This document shows, one piece after another, positions 46,036 through 54,826 of a stretch of 64,000 bases of DNA (positions are counted from its first letter, which is position 1; each line of letters starts with the position of its first letter). The DNA comes from Pseudoduganella umbonata. GTDB lineage: Bacteria > Pseudomonadota > Gammaproteobacteria > Burkholderiales > Burkholderiaceae_D. Location of the stretch: positions 558,001 to 622,000 of the forward strand of contig NZ_JACHXS010000002.1 in NCBI RefSeq assembly GCF_014192225.1, given 5' to 3'. The position numbers and the translations under genes are program-made. Under the pieces are notes generated by a model. It worked only from the letters and a program-made list of their open reading frames with translations. It was not told the DNA's origin and did not search any database.

Positions 46036-47480
46036 TGCGCGCGGCACTGCTGCTCGCGGCCTTGTTCGTTGCCGGAGCGGGCCAAGCAGAGGCACAGGAT
46101 ACCGGTGCCGCCGGCCGTCCGCAGCTGAGCGACGCGCAGGCGAAACGCTATGCGATCGCCGAGGTACTGAAAACCACCGGCCGCGCCGGTGCCGAGAAAA
46201 CCGATCCGTGGAACCCGCTGGCCGATCCGCTGGCACAAGGCGCCGCGTTGGCGGCGGACTATGTCGTCGATGCCGCCGGCCGTGCCGACGGCGTGACCAC
46301 GTTCGTCAGCGTGCAGCAGGCGGTCAACCGGGCCATCGCCGACGCCGCCGCGAAGCCGGCAGGCGGCCGGCAATACATCCTCGTCAAGCCGGGCACCTAC
46401 CGCGAGCTGGTCTACGTGCCCGCCTCCGCGCGACCCATCACGCTGTACGGAGAAGGGCAGGGCGCGGGCGATACCGTGATCTCGGCCGGGCTGGATGCCG
46501 CCGTTCCGGTGGCCGACTACCTGAAGCAATACGGGCCGCAGTTTGCACGGCTCGACCCGGCCATCGTGGCCATGCATGCGCAGATCGCCGCGCGCGCGCC
46601 CACCATCTCGACCAGTGGTTCGATGACGGTATGGACGCGCAACCACGGCTTCCAGGCACGCAACCTGACCATCGAGAATTCCTACAACAAGGCCACCGGC
46701 AATGCGCGCGACGAATGCGGCGAGCGCGTGTGCGGGACGCCGGAGAAACCGCAGGCGCGCGTCAGCCACCAGGCCGTGGCCCTGCTGGTCGAGGGGGCCG
46801 ACAAGGCGCAGTTCGAGAACGTGCGGCTGATCGGCTTCCAGGACACGCTGTACCTGAAGTCGGCCGAAACCCGCGTCACCGCGCGCAGCTTCTTCCACAA
46901 GTCGTACATCGAGGGCGACGTCGATTTCATCTTCGGCGACACCACGGCATACTTCTACCGCAGCGAAGTGAAGTCGCTGGGCGACCGGACGATGTCGTAC
47001 GTGGGCGCGCCGAACACCAACTGGCGCACGAAGTACGGCTTCGTGTTCAATGAGGTGAAGTTCACCCATGACGGCTCGCCGAACGCGCTGGCCGGCAAGT
47101 ACTACCTGGCGCGCCAGTGGTTCCACAACTCGCGCTGCAGCCCCTACGCGCCGGTGGCCATTGAAGGCTACGCCTGCACCCTGGGCAGCGCGAGCGTCTA
47201 CCAGGCGCCGAAGGGCACGATCACGCCGACCGTGCTGGAAACGGTGGGCAAGATGGTGGTGATCCATTCGCGCATCGGCGCGCACATCGACCGCAAGCGG
47301 CCCTGGTCGGACTGGAATGCGCCCGGCACGCTGGCCTACCGCCCGGCGCAGTTTTCATCCGACGATTTCTACAAGAACCTGAAGAACGCGGGCTTCGACC
47401 CCGTCAACCACCTGGGCTACGGGAAGCAGCCCCTGACGCCGGACGTGTACCTGGCGGAATTCAACAACTTCCACGAGTAG
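46032..47480 (+). CDS. Pectin methylesterase (CE8)
   Basis: The 482-residue exported enzyme removes methyl esters from homogalacturonan. A signal peptide (ALLLAALFVAGAGQAEAQ) is followed by a right-handed beta-helix domain. CE8 motifs are YILVKPGTYRELVYVP, VALLVEGADKAQFENVRLIG with GFQDTLYLKSAE, and the catalytic GDVDFIFGDTTAYF. YYLARQWFHNS replaces the common LGRPW. It starts within the overlapping ATGA of the acetylesterase stop. The polygalacturonase follows after 8 bases, so all three act in sequence on pectin. Confidence 0.92.
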   Translation: MMRAALLLAALFVAGAGQAEAQDTGAAGRPQLSDAQAKRYAIAEVLKTTGRAGAEKTDPWNPLADPLAQGAALAADYVVDAAGRADGVTTFVSVQQAVNRAIADAAAKPAGGRQYILVKPGTYRELVYVPASARPITLYGEGQGAGDTVISAGLDAAVPVADYLKQYGPQFARLDPAIVAMHAQIAARAPTISTSGSMTVWTRNHGFQARNLTIENSYNKATGNARDECGERVCGTPEKPQARVSHQAVALLVEGADKAQFENVRLIGFQDTLYLKSAETRVTARSFFHKSYIEGDVDFIFGDTTAYFYRSEVKSLGDRTMSYVGAPNTNWRTKYGFVFNEVKFTHDGSPNALAGKYYLARQWFHNSRCSPYAPVAIEGYACTLGSASVYQAPKGTITPTVLETVGKMVVIHSRIGAHIDRKRPWSDWNAPGTLAYRPAQFSSDDFYKNLKNAGFDPVNHLGYGKQPLTPDVYLAEFNNFHE

Positions 47481-47488
47481 GAGACAGC

Positions 47489-49387
47489 ATGAACCATTTG
47501 AACGACCAGCGGGTCAATGAAAAACGCCGCGCAATGATGAAAGCCGTGTCGGCATCCAGCCTGGCGCTGGCCGGTGGCGCTGCCACCCTCGGTGCCGGTA
47601 CGGCCAACGCGGCGATCGGCGACGACCCGTGGGGCCGCGCCAAGGAAATCGTCGACCGGCTGAACAAGCCGCGGCGCTTCCGCGACCAGGACTTCCCGAT
47701 CACCGATTTCGGCGCCGCGCAGTGCAAGCTGGTGAAGATCAAGGCATGGATCTCGCATGACGACCAGGCCACCGTTGAAACGCAGGCGCCCGGTTCGCAC
47801 GATTGCTACCCGGCGATCAAGGCGGCCATCGAGGCCTGCCACAAGGCCGGCGGCGGCCGCGTGGTGATCCCGTCCGGTAACTGGTTCGTGGCCGGGCCGA
47901 TCGTGCTGCTGTCGAACGTGCACGTGCACCTGAAGAAGGGGGCCAACGTGCTGTTCTCGACGCAGCCGACCGACTATGCCAAGTACGGCGAGTTCGATTG
48001 CGGCAAGCACGGCAAGCTGGTGATCACGCGCTGGCAGGGCAACGACTGCCTGAACTTCGCGTCGCCAATCTATGCATACGGCGCCGACAATATCGCGCTG
48101 ACCGGCGAAGACTGGACCAGTATCCTGAATGGCCAGGGCGGCGTGCCGTTCAATGGCAAGGACGGCGACTGCTGGTGGACCTGGAAGGGCAAGAACCGCA
48201 CGATCAACCCGGCCTCGCAGGCGAACACGCCGGGCTACGTGGAGGGCAAGCTGACGCAGCGCCTGCCGAACCCGATCAACCCGAAGTCGCTGAAGGACGT
48301 GGCGCCGCACCTGACGGAAGCGGAACGCCTGCACATCCAGGGCGAAGGCGAGCGCTGGCGCGCCGACGAGCAGTACCTGCCGGCGCTGTCCGAAGCGGGC
48401 GTGCCGCTGGCGCAGCGCGTGTTCGGCCTGGGCCACTTCCTGCGCCCGACGATGATCCACCTGATCGGCTGCACCAACGTGCTGCTGGAAGGCTACGAGG
48501 TGAAGGACACGCCGTTCTGGCAGCACCATCCGGTCCACTGCCGCGATATCGTGATCCGCAACGTGCACTGCAACAGCAAGGGCCCGAACAGCGACGGCTT
48601 CGATCCGGAATCGTGCGACATGGTACTGATCGAAGGCTGCACGTTCGACACGGGCGACGACTGCATCGCCATCAAGGCCGGCAAGGACCTGGACGTGCAG
48701 TACGGCCCGTCGCAGAACATCGTGGTGCAGAAGTGCATCATGCAGAGCGGCCACGGCGCCGTCACGCTGGGCAGCGAGATGGCCGGCGGCATCCAGAACG
48801 TCTATGCGCAGGACCTGGTGTTCGAGAACATCCACTGGGCGACCGATCCGCTGAACACGGCGATCCGGCTGAAGACCAACATGAACCGGGGCGGCTACCT
48901 GAAGAACTTCTACGTGCGCAACGTGAAGATCCCGAACGGCGTGCAGACCAGCCCGTCGTTCTACGCATCGCTGCCCAATTCGCCGATCGAATCGAAAACC
49001 GTGGCCGTGGCCGCCGGCGCCGTCGTCACGTTCGACTGCGACTACACGCCGACGGCCGACACCGTGCGCACCCGGCCGCCGGTGGTCGACAACGTGCAGA
49101 TTTCCAACGTCACCGTCGGCAACGTGGAAGTGAAGAAGGGGGCGAAGAAAGGGCAGAAGGCGGCGTGCTACCAGGCCATCGTGATCCTCGGCCCGGTGTC
49201 CAACAACTACAACGGCCCGCAGCCGATGCCGCAGGTGCCGCCCGTCACCAACGTGACGATCAGCGACTGCGACTTCGGCACCACCGTCAGCACCGAGCAG
49301 CCGTACTTCCTGTACAACGTGCGGGGCTTGAAGCTGAACCGCGTGAAGATCGGCGGCACGGAGTACAACACCACGCTGTCGGCATAA
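47489..49387 (+). CDS. Polygalacturonase-type glycoside hydrolase family 28
   Basis: The 632-residue exported protein has a twin-arginine-like leader (EKRRAMMKAVSASSLALAGG) ending near ANAA. Its GH28 beta-helix has catalytic motifs NSDGFDPESC (about residue 367), GDDCIAIKAGKD (389), SGHGAVTLGSE (421) and IRLKT (460). It cleaves alpha-1,4-galacturonan after de-esterification. The order acetylesterase, methylesterase and polygalacturonase is a complete minimal pectin set. The C-terminal stretch about residues 500-600 has an insert compared with small polygalacturonases, so an exo-acting or rhamnogalacturonan-specific activity is possible. Confidence 0.9.
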   Translation: MNHLNDQRVNEKRRAMMKAVSASSLALAGGAATLGAGTANAAIGDDPWGRAKEIVDRLNKPRRFRDQDFPITDFGAAQCKLVKIKAWISHDDQATVETQAPGSHDCYPAIKAAIEACHKAGGGRVVIPSGNWFVAGPIVLLSNVHVHLKKGANVLFSTQPTDYAKYGEFDCGKHGKLVITRWQGNDCLNFASPIYAYGADNIALTGEDWTSILNGQGGVPFNGKDGDCWWTWKGKNRTINPASQANTPGYVEGKLTQRLPNPINPKSLKDVAPHLTEAERLHIQGEGERWRADEQYLPALSEAGVPLAQRVFGLGHFLRPTMIHLIGCTNVLLEGYEVKDTPFWQHHPVHCRDIVIRNVHCNSKGPNSDGFDPESCDMVLIEGCTFDTGDDCIAIKAGKDLDVQYGPSQNIVVQKCIMQSGHGAVTLGSEMAGGIQNVYAQDLVFENIHWATDPLNTAIRLKTNMNRGGYLKNFYVRNVKIPNGVQTSPSFYASLPNSPIESKTVAVAAGAVVTFDCDYTPTADTVRTRPPVVDNVQISNVTVGNVEVKKGAKKGQKAACYQAIVILGPVSNNYNGPQPMPQVPPVTNVTISDCDFGTTVSTEQPYFLYNVRGLKLNRVKIGGTEYNTTLSA

Positions 49388-49396
49388 CCGCACTGC

Positions 49397-49466
49397 AAAA
49401 CCGGTGACAGGCACCAGTTATTTTGCAACGAATGTTCCAAAATAATAGGTGTCTGTCACCGGTTTT
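49397..49466. repeat. Repeat family A element
   Basis: AAAACCGGTGACAGGCACC and GGTGTCTGTCACCGGTTTT (one mismatch) enclose a core with TTTTGCAACGAATGTTCCAA. It fills the convergent gap between the polygalacturonase and glycosyltransferase genes, and the glycosyltransferase stop abuts it. Confidence 0.9.
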
Positions 49467-50297
49467 TCACCGGCTTTCGGTTTCCAGTACGGCCTGCATT
49501 TCGGCCACCTTGCGCTTCAGTGCCGGCAGGAAGCGCCGTGCCACGCCGTCGTCGCATTCGTTGCGGTCGTGGCCGGTGAACCAGTGGTCCGGCCGGACGA
49601 TGTGCGGCGTGCGGTCGGCCGCGCCGATGTCCTGCTTGACCTGCTTGAAGTAGTCGTAGTGCTGGGTCACGTAGTGGTTGATGCGGAAGTGCTCGTACGA
49701 CGGCGCCAGTGCCGGGTCCTGCAGCATCGGCGCCGTCAGCGGCCGCAGCTGCTCGTCGACCGTGCCGTGCGGGGTGGTGAACAGGTGCGATCCCGTGCAG
49801 CGCACCGGCTGCCCGGAACGGACGATCGACTTGATGTGCCGGTTCGGGCCGAAGCCCGGCTCGCTGTGGCGCGGGTAGTCCTCCAGCAGCAGGCCGCCCG
49901 GATCGCGCAGATGCCCGTTGCTGCCGTAGCAGATCCAGTACACCCCCAGTGCCGACAGCGGCTTGTCCCGATAGGGTGCCAGCGCCTCGGCCATCGTGGC
50001 GGCGCGGGTGGGAAACAGGAACTCGTCGCCGTCGATGAAGGCCATCCAGTCCACTTCCTGCTGGTGGTTGTCCCACGCGTGCTGGTAGGCGGCCAGCTGC
50101 GGCTTGTCCTGGTCGCCAATCCGGTAAACAGTGATCGGATAATGCCGCGCCAGCCTGGTCAGCGTGTCCACCATCCCGTCGTCGCATTTGTGGCAGTACA
50201 GGTAGAAACGGTCGAAGCCGGCCAGCAGGTGGAAGGCCAGCCACTCGACGATCCAGGGCTGGCGGTTGCGCTGTATGGAGGTAATGCCAAGTCGCAT
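49467..50297 (-). CDS. Glycosyltransferase family 92 / DUF23-like protein
   Basis: The 276-residue protein resembles the DUF23/GT92 and related GT2-fold enzymes: WIVEWLAFHLLAGFDRFYLY, the DxD-containing MAFIDGDEFLFP, HIKSIVRSGQPVRC, and EHFRINHYVTQHYDYF. It would use a nucleotide sugar to modify a glycan. Neither donor nor acceptor can be told. The gene stands alone, convergent with the pectin operon across a family A repeat. Confidence 0.8.
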   Translation of the reverse strand: MRLGITSIQRNRQPWIVEWLAFHLLAGFDRFYLYCHKCDDGMVDTLTRLARHYPITVYRIGDQDKPQLAAYQHAWDNHQQEVDWMAFIDGDEFLFPTRAATMAEALAPYRDKPLSALGVYWICYGSNGHLRDPGGLLLEDYPRHSEPGFGPNRHIKSIVRSGQPVRCTGSHLFTTPHGTVDEQLRPLTAPMLQDPALAPSYEHFRINHYVTQHYDYFKQVKQDIGAADRTPHIVRPDHWFTGHDRNECDDGVARRFLPALKRKVAEMQAVLETESR

Positions 50298-50489
50298 CGT
50301 GATCGCGGTGTTGTCGCGGGCTTATTACGCGATGATTGCAGTTGGCGCGAATTAGCGAAAATTAGCGCGGTGATTGTGGGTTGTTACAGTGTCAGGCAGG
50401 CGCCATTCTAGCACCCGTCCCCGCCGAGGCATGCGCCTGCGGCCACCGACCCATGTTAAGGTGCGGCCATCATCGTTGTGGAGCAGATC

Positions 50490-50816
50490 ATGGAACGCAC
50501 TTACCAGGAAGCCGCCCCGTCGCGGTCCGACATCGACGCCCTGGCAGGCCCGGCCCTGCTGGAATTCGGCACCAACTGGTGCGGCTACTGCCGCGCCGCG
50601 CAGGTGCCGCTGGCGGAGGCCTACGCGGACTATCCGGGCATCCGCCACTTCAAGGTCGAGGACGGGCCCGGCCGCTTGCTGGGCCGTTCCTTCCGTGTCA
50701 AACTCTGGCCGACCATGATCTTCCTGCAAGACGGGAAGGAAGTGGCGCGTGTGGTGCGCCCGGAAAACGCCGGCGAGATCCGCGACGCGTTCGCCCGGAT
50801 CGCCCCACCCGGCTGA
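50490..50816 (+). CDS. Thioredoxin-fold protein (WCGYC)
   Basis: The 108-residue cytosolic protein has the redox motif WCGYC within LLEFGTNWCGYCRAAQVPL and the cis-proline segment LWPTMIFLQDG. The WCGYC active site differs from the thioredoxin WCGPC, so its redox potential may differ. The ATG at 50490 has GGAG six bases upstream; a GTG at 50478 would add four residues. It precedes the MFS transporter gene by 40 bases. Confidence 0.85.
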   Translation: MERTYQEAAPSRSDIDALAGPALLEFGTNWCGYCRAAQVPLAEAYADYPGIRHFKVEDGPGRLLGRSFRVKLWPTMIFLQDGKEVARVVRPENAGEIRDAFARIAPPG

Positions 50817-50856
50817 CGGCACCTTCTATCGGTTTTTCCATCATCCCGGAGTACGC

Positions 50857-52128
50857 ATGTCCCAGCCTCACCCGGCCGGTCGAGTCAACTCGCCCGGCAC
50901 CGTGCTGTTTGCCAGCCTGATCGGCACCACGATCGAATTCTTCGACTTCTATATCTACGCGACGGCCGCGGTCCTCGTGTTTCCCCACCTGTTCTTCCCG
51001 GCTGGCGACCCCACCGCCGCCACGCTGCAGTCGCTGGCCACGTTCGCGATCGCCTTCTTCGCGCGCCCGGTGGGCTCGGCCGTGTTCGGCCACTTCGGCG
51101 ACCGCGTCGGCCGCAAGGCCACGCTGGTGGCGGCGCTGCTGACGATGGGCATTTCCACCGTGGTGATCGGCATGCTGCCCACCTATGCGCAGATCGGCGC
51201 CTGGGCGCCGGCGCTGCTGGCGCTGTGCCGTTTCGGCCAGGGCCTGGGCCTGGGCGGCGAATGGGGCGGCGCCGTGCTGCTGGCCACCGAGAACGCACCG
51301 CCGGGCAAGCGTGCCTGGTACGGCATGTTCCCGCAGCTGGGCGCGCCGATCGGTTTCTTCCTGTCCGGCGGGATCTTCCTGCTGCTGTCCGAAGTACAGA
51401 CCGACGAGCAGTTCTTCAGCTGGGGCTGGCGCATCCCGTTCCTGGCCAGCGCGCTGCTGGTACTGGTGGGCCTGTATGTGCGGCTGAAAATCACCGAGAC
51501 GCCCGATTTCCAGAAAGTGCTCGACAAGGGCGAGCGCGTCGAGGTGCCGGTCAAGGCGGTCCTCGTGCAGCACACCCGCGCGCTGGTGCTGGGCACGATG
51601 ATGGCGATGGCCACCTTCGTGCTGTTCTACCTGATGACGGTGTTCGCGCTGAACTGGGGCGTGGCCGGGCTGGGCTTCTCGCGCCAGCAGATGCTGGTCC
51701 TGCAGCTGATCGCCGTGGTGTTCTTCGGCCTGACGATCCCCGTGGCGGCGCTGCTCGCCGACCGTTATGGCCGGCGCGGCACGCTGATCTGGGTATCGGC
51801 GGCGATCGCGCTGTTCGGCCTGGTGTTCGGCCCGCTGTTCGATTCGAACAGCGCGGTCCAGGTCACGCTGTTCCTCGCACTGGGCCTGGGACTGATGGGC
51901 ATGACGTACGGCCCGCTGGGCACGATCCTGTCGGAACTGTTCCCGGCCGAGGTGCGCTACACGGGCGCTTCGCTGACGTTCAACCTGGCCGGCATCATCG
52001 GCGCCTCGCTGGCGCCGTACATCGCCACCAAGCTGGCCACCACCTACGGGCTGCAATACGTGGGCTACTACCTGTCGATCGCCGCGGTGCTCAGCCTGAT
52101 CGCGCTGGTGCTGGCGAAAAAGCAGTAA
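50857..52128 (+). CDS. MFS transporter, metabolite:H+ symporter type
   Basis: The 423-residue protein has about twelve membrane helices and the MFS signature FGHFGDRVGRKATLV in loop 2-3. LCRFGQGLGLGGEWGGAVLL in helix 4-5 is typical of the MHS/proline-betaine subgroup. The conserved start ASLIGTTIEFFDFYIYATAA fits that group. Likely cargo is an organic acid or osmolyte, but the substrate cannot be read. It lies between the thioredoxin-fold gene and an amidohydrolase gene on the same strand, and close enough to the pectin locus that uronate uptake is possible but unproven. Confidence 0.87.
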   Translation: MSQPHPAGRVNSPGTVLFASLIGTTIEFFDFYIYATAAVLVFPHLFFPAGDPTAATLQSLATFAIAFFARPVGSAVFGHFGDRVGRKATLVAALLTMGISTVVIGMLPTYAQIGAWAPALLALCRFGQGLGLGGEWGGAVLLATENAPPGKRAWYGMFPQLGAPIGFFLSGGIFLLLSEVQTDEQFFSWGWRIPFLASALLVLVGLYVRLKITETPDFQKVLDKGERVEVPVKAVLVQHTRALVLGTMMAMATFVLFYLMTVFALNWGVAGLGFSRQQMLVLQLIAVVFFGLTIPVAALLADRYGRRGTLIWVSAAIALFGLVFGPLFDSNSAVQVTLFLALGLGLMGMTYGPLGTILSELFPAEVRYTGASLTFNLAGIIGASLAPYIATKLATTYGLQYVGYYLSIAAVLSLIALVLAKKQ

Positions 52129-52252
52129 CGGACGGCCGGGGGGACCGCAAGGGCTACCTCTTTCGGCATAGGATTGCCGTGCCCTGTCTAGGGATGACGG
52201 GGCACGCCAGGTGCGTATGATGGGGTACACCCATCGTCCACCAAGAAAATCC

Positions 52253-54097
52253 ATGCTGATACTGACCAACGGCCGTTTCCACACGGCCGACAAAGCCAAT
52301 CCCGTCGCCACGGCGGTCGCCATCGCGGACGGAAAATTCCTCGCCGTGGGCAGCGCCGAAGAGGTGATGCGCCATGCCGCGGCCGACACCCGGGTGATCG
52401 ACCTGAACGGCCGCACCGTGATCCCCGGCCTGAACGACTCGCACCTGCACCTGATCCGTGGCGGCCTGAACTACAACCTCGAGCTGCGCTGGGAAGGCGT
52501 GCCGTCGCTGGCCGACGCGCTGCGCATGCTGAAGGAACAGGCGCTGCGCACGCCGACCCCGCAATGGGTGAGGGTGGTGGGCGGCTGGAACGAATTCCAG
52601 TTCGCCGAGAAACGCATGCCGACGCTGGACGAGATCAATGCCGCCGCACCCGATACGCCGGTGTTCGTGCTGCACCTGTACGACCGCGCGCTGCTGAACC
52701 GTGCCGCGCTGCGCGCGGTGGGCTACGACAAGAACACGCCGGCGCCGCCGGGCGGCGAGATCCAGCGCGATGCACAGGGCAACCCCACCGGCATGCTGAT
52801 CGCGCGCCCGAATGCGATGATCCTGTACGCCACGCTGGCCAAGGGCCCGGCGCTGCCGCTGGAACACCAGGTCAATTCGACCCGGCAGTTCATGCGCGAA
52901 CTGAACCGTCTCGGGCTGACCAGCGCGATCGATGCGGGCGGCGGCTTCCAGAACTATCCGCAGGACTACCAGGTGGTGCAGCAGCTGGCCGAGCAGGACC
53001 AGCTGACGATCCGCATCGCCTACAACCTGTTCACGCAGAACAAGGGCGCCGAACTGCAGGACTTCAAAAAGTGGACCGAGATCGTCAAGCCGGGCGACGG
53101 CACCGACTGGTACCGCCACAACGGCGCCGGCGAGATGCTGGTGTTCTCGGCGGCCGATTTCGAAGACTTCCTGGAGCCGCGCCCCGACCTGCCGCCCGAG
53201 ATGGAAGGGCAGCTGGAGCAGGTGGTGCGCCACCTGGTCGAGCAGCGCTGGCCGTTCCGGCTGCACGCCACCTATGACGAGTCGATCTCGCGCATGCTCG
53301 ACGTGTTCGAGAAGGTCAACCGCGAGATTCCGTTCGATGGCCTGCACTGGCTGTTCGATCACGCCGAGACCATCACTCCCCGCAACATCGAGCGCGTCAA
53401 GGCGCTGGGCGGCGGCATCGCGATCCAGCACCGCATGGCGTTCCAGGGCGAGTATTTCGTCGACCGCTACGGTGCCGAGGCGGCCAGCCATACGCCACCG
53501 ATCAAGCGCATGCTGGAAAACGGCGTGCCGGTCGGCGCCGGTACGGATGCCACGCGGGTGGCCAGCTACAACCCGTGGACGGCGCTGTACTGGCTGGTAT
53601 CGGGGCGCACCGTCGGCGGCCTGCGCCTGTATGACGCGGGCGCAAGGCTCGACCGCGAGACGGCGATCGAACTGTGGACCGCGGGCAGCGCGTGGTTCTC
53701 GAACGAGCAGGGCAAGAAGGGCCGCATCCAGGAAGGCATGCTGGCCGACCTGGCGGTGCTGTCGGCCGACTTCTTCCGCGTCGACGAGGAAGCGATCAAG
53801 TCGATCGAATCGGTGCTGACCGTGGTGGGCGGCAGGATCGTCTTCGCGCAGGCCGAGTTCGACAAGCTGGGCCCGCCGCAACTGCCCGTCCTGCCGGACT
53901 GGTCGCCGGTGAACAAGGTGCCGGGCCACTACCGCGCGGCGGCGCCGGCGCCGCAGAAGAGCTTACTGCCGCACCAGTGCGCCGGCGCATGCGCGGTGCA
54001 CCGGCATTCGCACGACGTGGCCCGCAAGTCCAGCGTGCCGGTCTCGGACTACGCCGGCTTCTGGGGCGCGTTCGGCTGCAGCTGCTTTGCGTTCTGA
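52253..54097 (+). CDS. YtcJ-like amidohydrolase
   Basis: The 614-residue amidohydrolase-3 family protein begins MLILTNGRFHTADKANPVA. It has the metal motif PGLNDSHLHLIRGG, a WLFDHAE segment, VPVGAGTDATRVASYNPW, and GRIQEGMLADLAVLSADFF near the C-terminus. A signal peptide is not evident. Its substrate is unknown; related proteins cleave formamides or N-acyl compounds. The last ~45 residues (CAGACAVHRHSHDVARKS and GAFGCSCFAF) form a Cys/His-rich tail beyond the normal family end. The ATG at 52253 is chosen over an in-frame ATG at 52211. Two XapX genes follow within 10 bases. Confidence 0.87.
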   Translation: MLILTNGRFHTADKANPVATAVAIADGKFLAVGSAEEVMRHAAADTRVIDLNGRTVIPGLNDSHLHLIRGGLNYNLELRWEGVPSLADALRMLKEQALRTPTPQWVRVVGGWNEFQFAEKRMPTLDEINAAAPDTPVFVLHLYDRALLNRAALRAVGYDKNTPAPPGGEIQRDAQGNPTGMLIARPNAMILYATLAKGPALPLEHQVNSTRQFMRELNRLGLTSAIDAGGGFQNYPQDYQVVQQLAEQDQLTIRIAYNLFTQNKGAELQDFKKWTEIVKPGDGTDWYRHNGAGEMLVFSAADFEDFLEPRPDLPPEMEGQLEQVVRHLVEQRWPFRLHATYDESISRMLDVFEKVNREIPFDGLHWLFDHAETITPRNIERVKALGGGIAIQHRMAFQGEYFVDRYGAEAASHTPPIKRMLENGVPVGAGTDATRVASYNPWTALYWLVSGRTVGGLRLYDAGARLDRETAIELWTAGSAWFSNEQGKKGRIQEGMLADLAVLSADFFRVDEEAIKSIESVLTVVGGRIVFAQAEFDKLGPPQLPVLPDWSPVNKVPGHYRAAAPAPQKSLLPHQCAGACAVHRHSHDVARKSSVPVSDYAGFWGAFGCSCFAF

Positions 54098-54107
54098 CGG
54101 AGGGGCG

Positions 54108-54350
54108 ATGAACTACGTGAAGATCCTGGCCGGGCTGGTGCTGTCGTTCGCCGTCGGCTTTGCGTGCCGCAAGTTCGGCATCCCGGCCGCGTCGCCGCCG
54201 GTGCTGTCCGGCGCGCTGCTGGTGTTCATGATGAGCAGCGGCTACTGGCTGGTGGACCGCTACGTCGCGCGCCGCGCCGCCGAGAACAAGCGCCACTGCG
54301 GCGGCCATGCGCTTGAAACGCCGCCGCCGCAGGCAGGGGGTGCCCGATGA
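54108..54350 (+). CDS. XapX-domain (DUF1427) membrane protein, first copy
   Basis: The 80-residue protein has one XapX/DUF1427 domain with two hydrophobic helices: ILAGLVLSFAVGFACRKFGI then PPVLSGALLVFMMSSGYWLV. It ends in a basic hydrophilic tail. It begins 10 bases after the amidohydrolase gene with AGGGGC before the ATG. The role of XapX proteins is unknown. Its stop overlaps the start of the second XapX gene. Confidence 0.85.
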   Translation: MNYVKILAGLVLSFAVGFACRKFGIPAASPPVLSGALLVFMMSSGYWLVDRYVARRAAENKRHCGGHALETPPPQAGGAR

Positions 54351-54826
54351 TCGCGCTGCTTGCCGGTGCCGTTCTCGGCCTGGTGATCGGCGCGGTGTGC
54401 CGCGCCTGCGACATTCCTTCGCCGGCGCCGCCCACGCCGATCGGCGCGCTGCTCGTGGTGGCGATGACGGGCGGCTACGTGGTCGGCGGGCTGGTCTAGC
54501 AATCGTCTGGCAAGCCAGCGCGCCGGCGCTGCACTGGCGCGTTCGTGCAATGCAAACGTCCGGTGCAGCGGCGACAGTGTATAGCTGCCGTGCTCGCGAC
54601 CGGCATCGAAGGCCAGCAGCGAGCAACCCACCAGCATGCCCGGCAGGTCCAGCGTGGTGCCGGCGTTGCTGCCGCCGCGCTGCACCATCATCTCTTCCAC
54701 CTTCATGGCAAAGGCCAGGAGCACGGGCGGCGCGGCCGTCCTCGGCGAATGCGGGGCCGGCTGCTGTTCGATGTACGGGCCAAGGACGTCAATGGGCGCG
54801 TGTCGAATGTCGTTGTCTTTGCTCAT
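54260..54826 (-). CDS. Uncertain hypothetical protein, antisense to the XapX genes at its 3' end
   Basis: From the ATG at 54826 the frame reads MSKDNDIRHAPIDVLGPYIE and, further on, MKVEEMMVQRGGSNAGTT. Strong G/C preference at third positions down to about 54510 suggests real coding. Below that the frame runs antisense across both XapX genes and looks like shadow sequence, so the natural end is probably missing. No ribosome site or known family is visible. The rest of the 620-base stretch 54500-55123 shows nothing else I can support. Confidence 0.35.
   Translation of the reverse strand: MSKDNDIRHAPIDVLGPYIEQQPAPHSPRTAAPPVLLAFAMKVEEMMVQRGGSNAGTTLDLPGMLVGCSLLAFDAGREHGSYTLSPLHRTFALHERASAAPARWLARRLLDQPADHVAARHRHHEQRADRRGRRRRRNVAGAAHRADHQAENGTGKQRDHRAPPACGGGVSSAWPPQWRLFSAARRAT
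54347..54499 (+). CDS. XapX-domain (DUF1427) membrane protein, second copy
   Basis: The 50-residue protein starts within the ATGA overlap at 54347. It repeats the family pattern (LLAGAVLGLVIGAVCRACDI, PSPAPPTPIGALLVVAMTGG), ending in YVVGGLV. It aligns with the first copy (CR...IP..., GALLV..M..GY), so the pair is a tandem duplication. Two membrane helices are likely. Confidence 0.8.
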   Translation: MIALLAGAVLGLVIGAVCRACDIPSPAPPTPIGALLVVAMTGGYVVGGLV

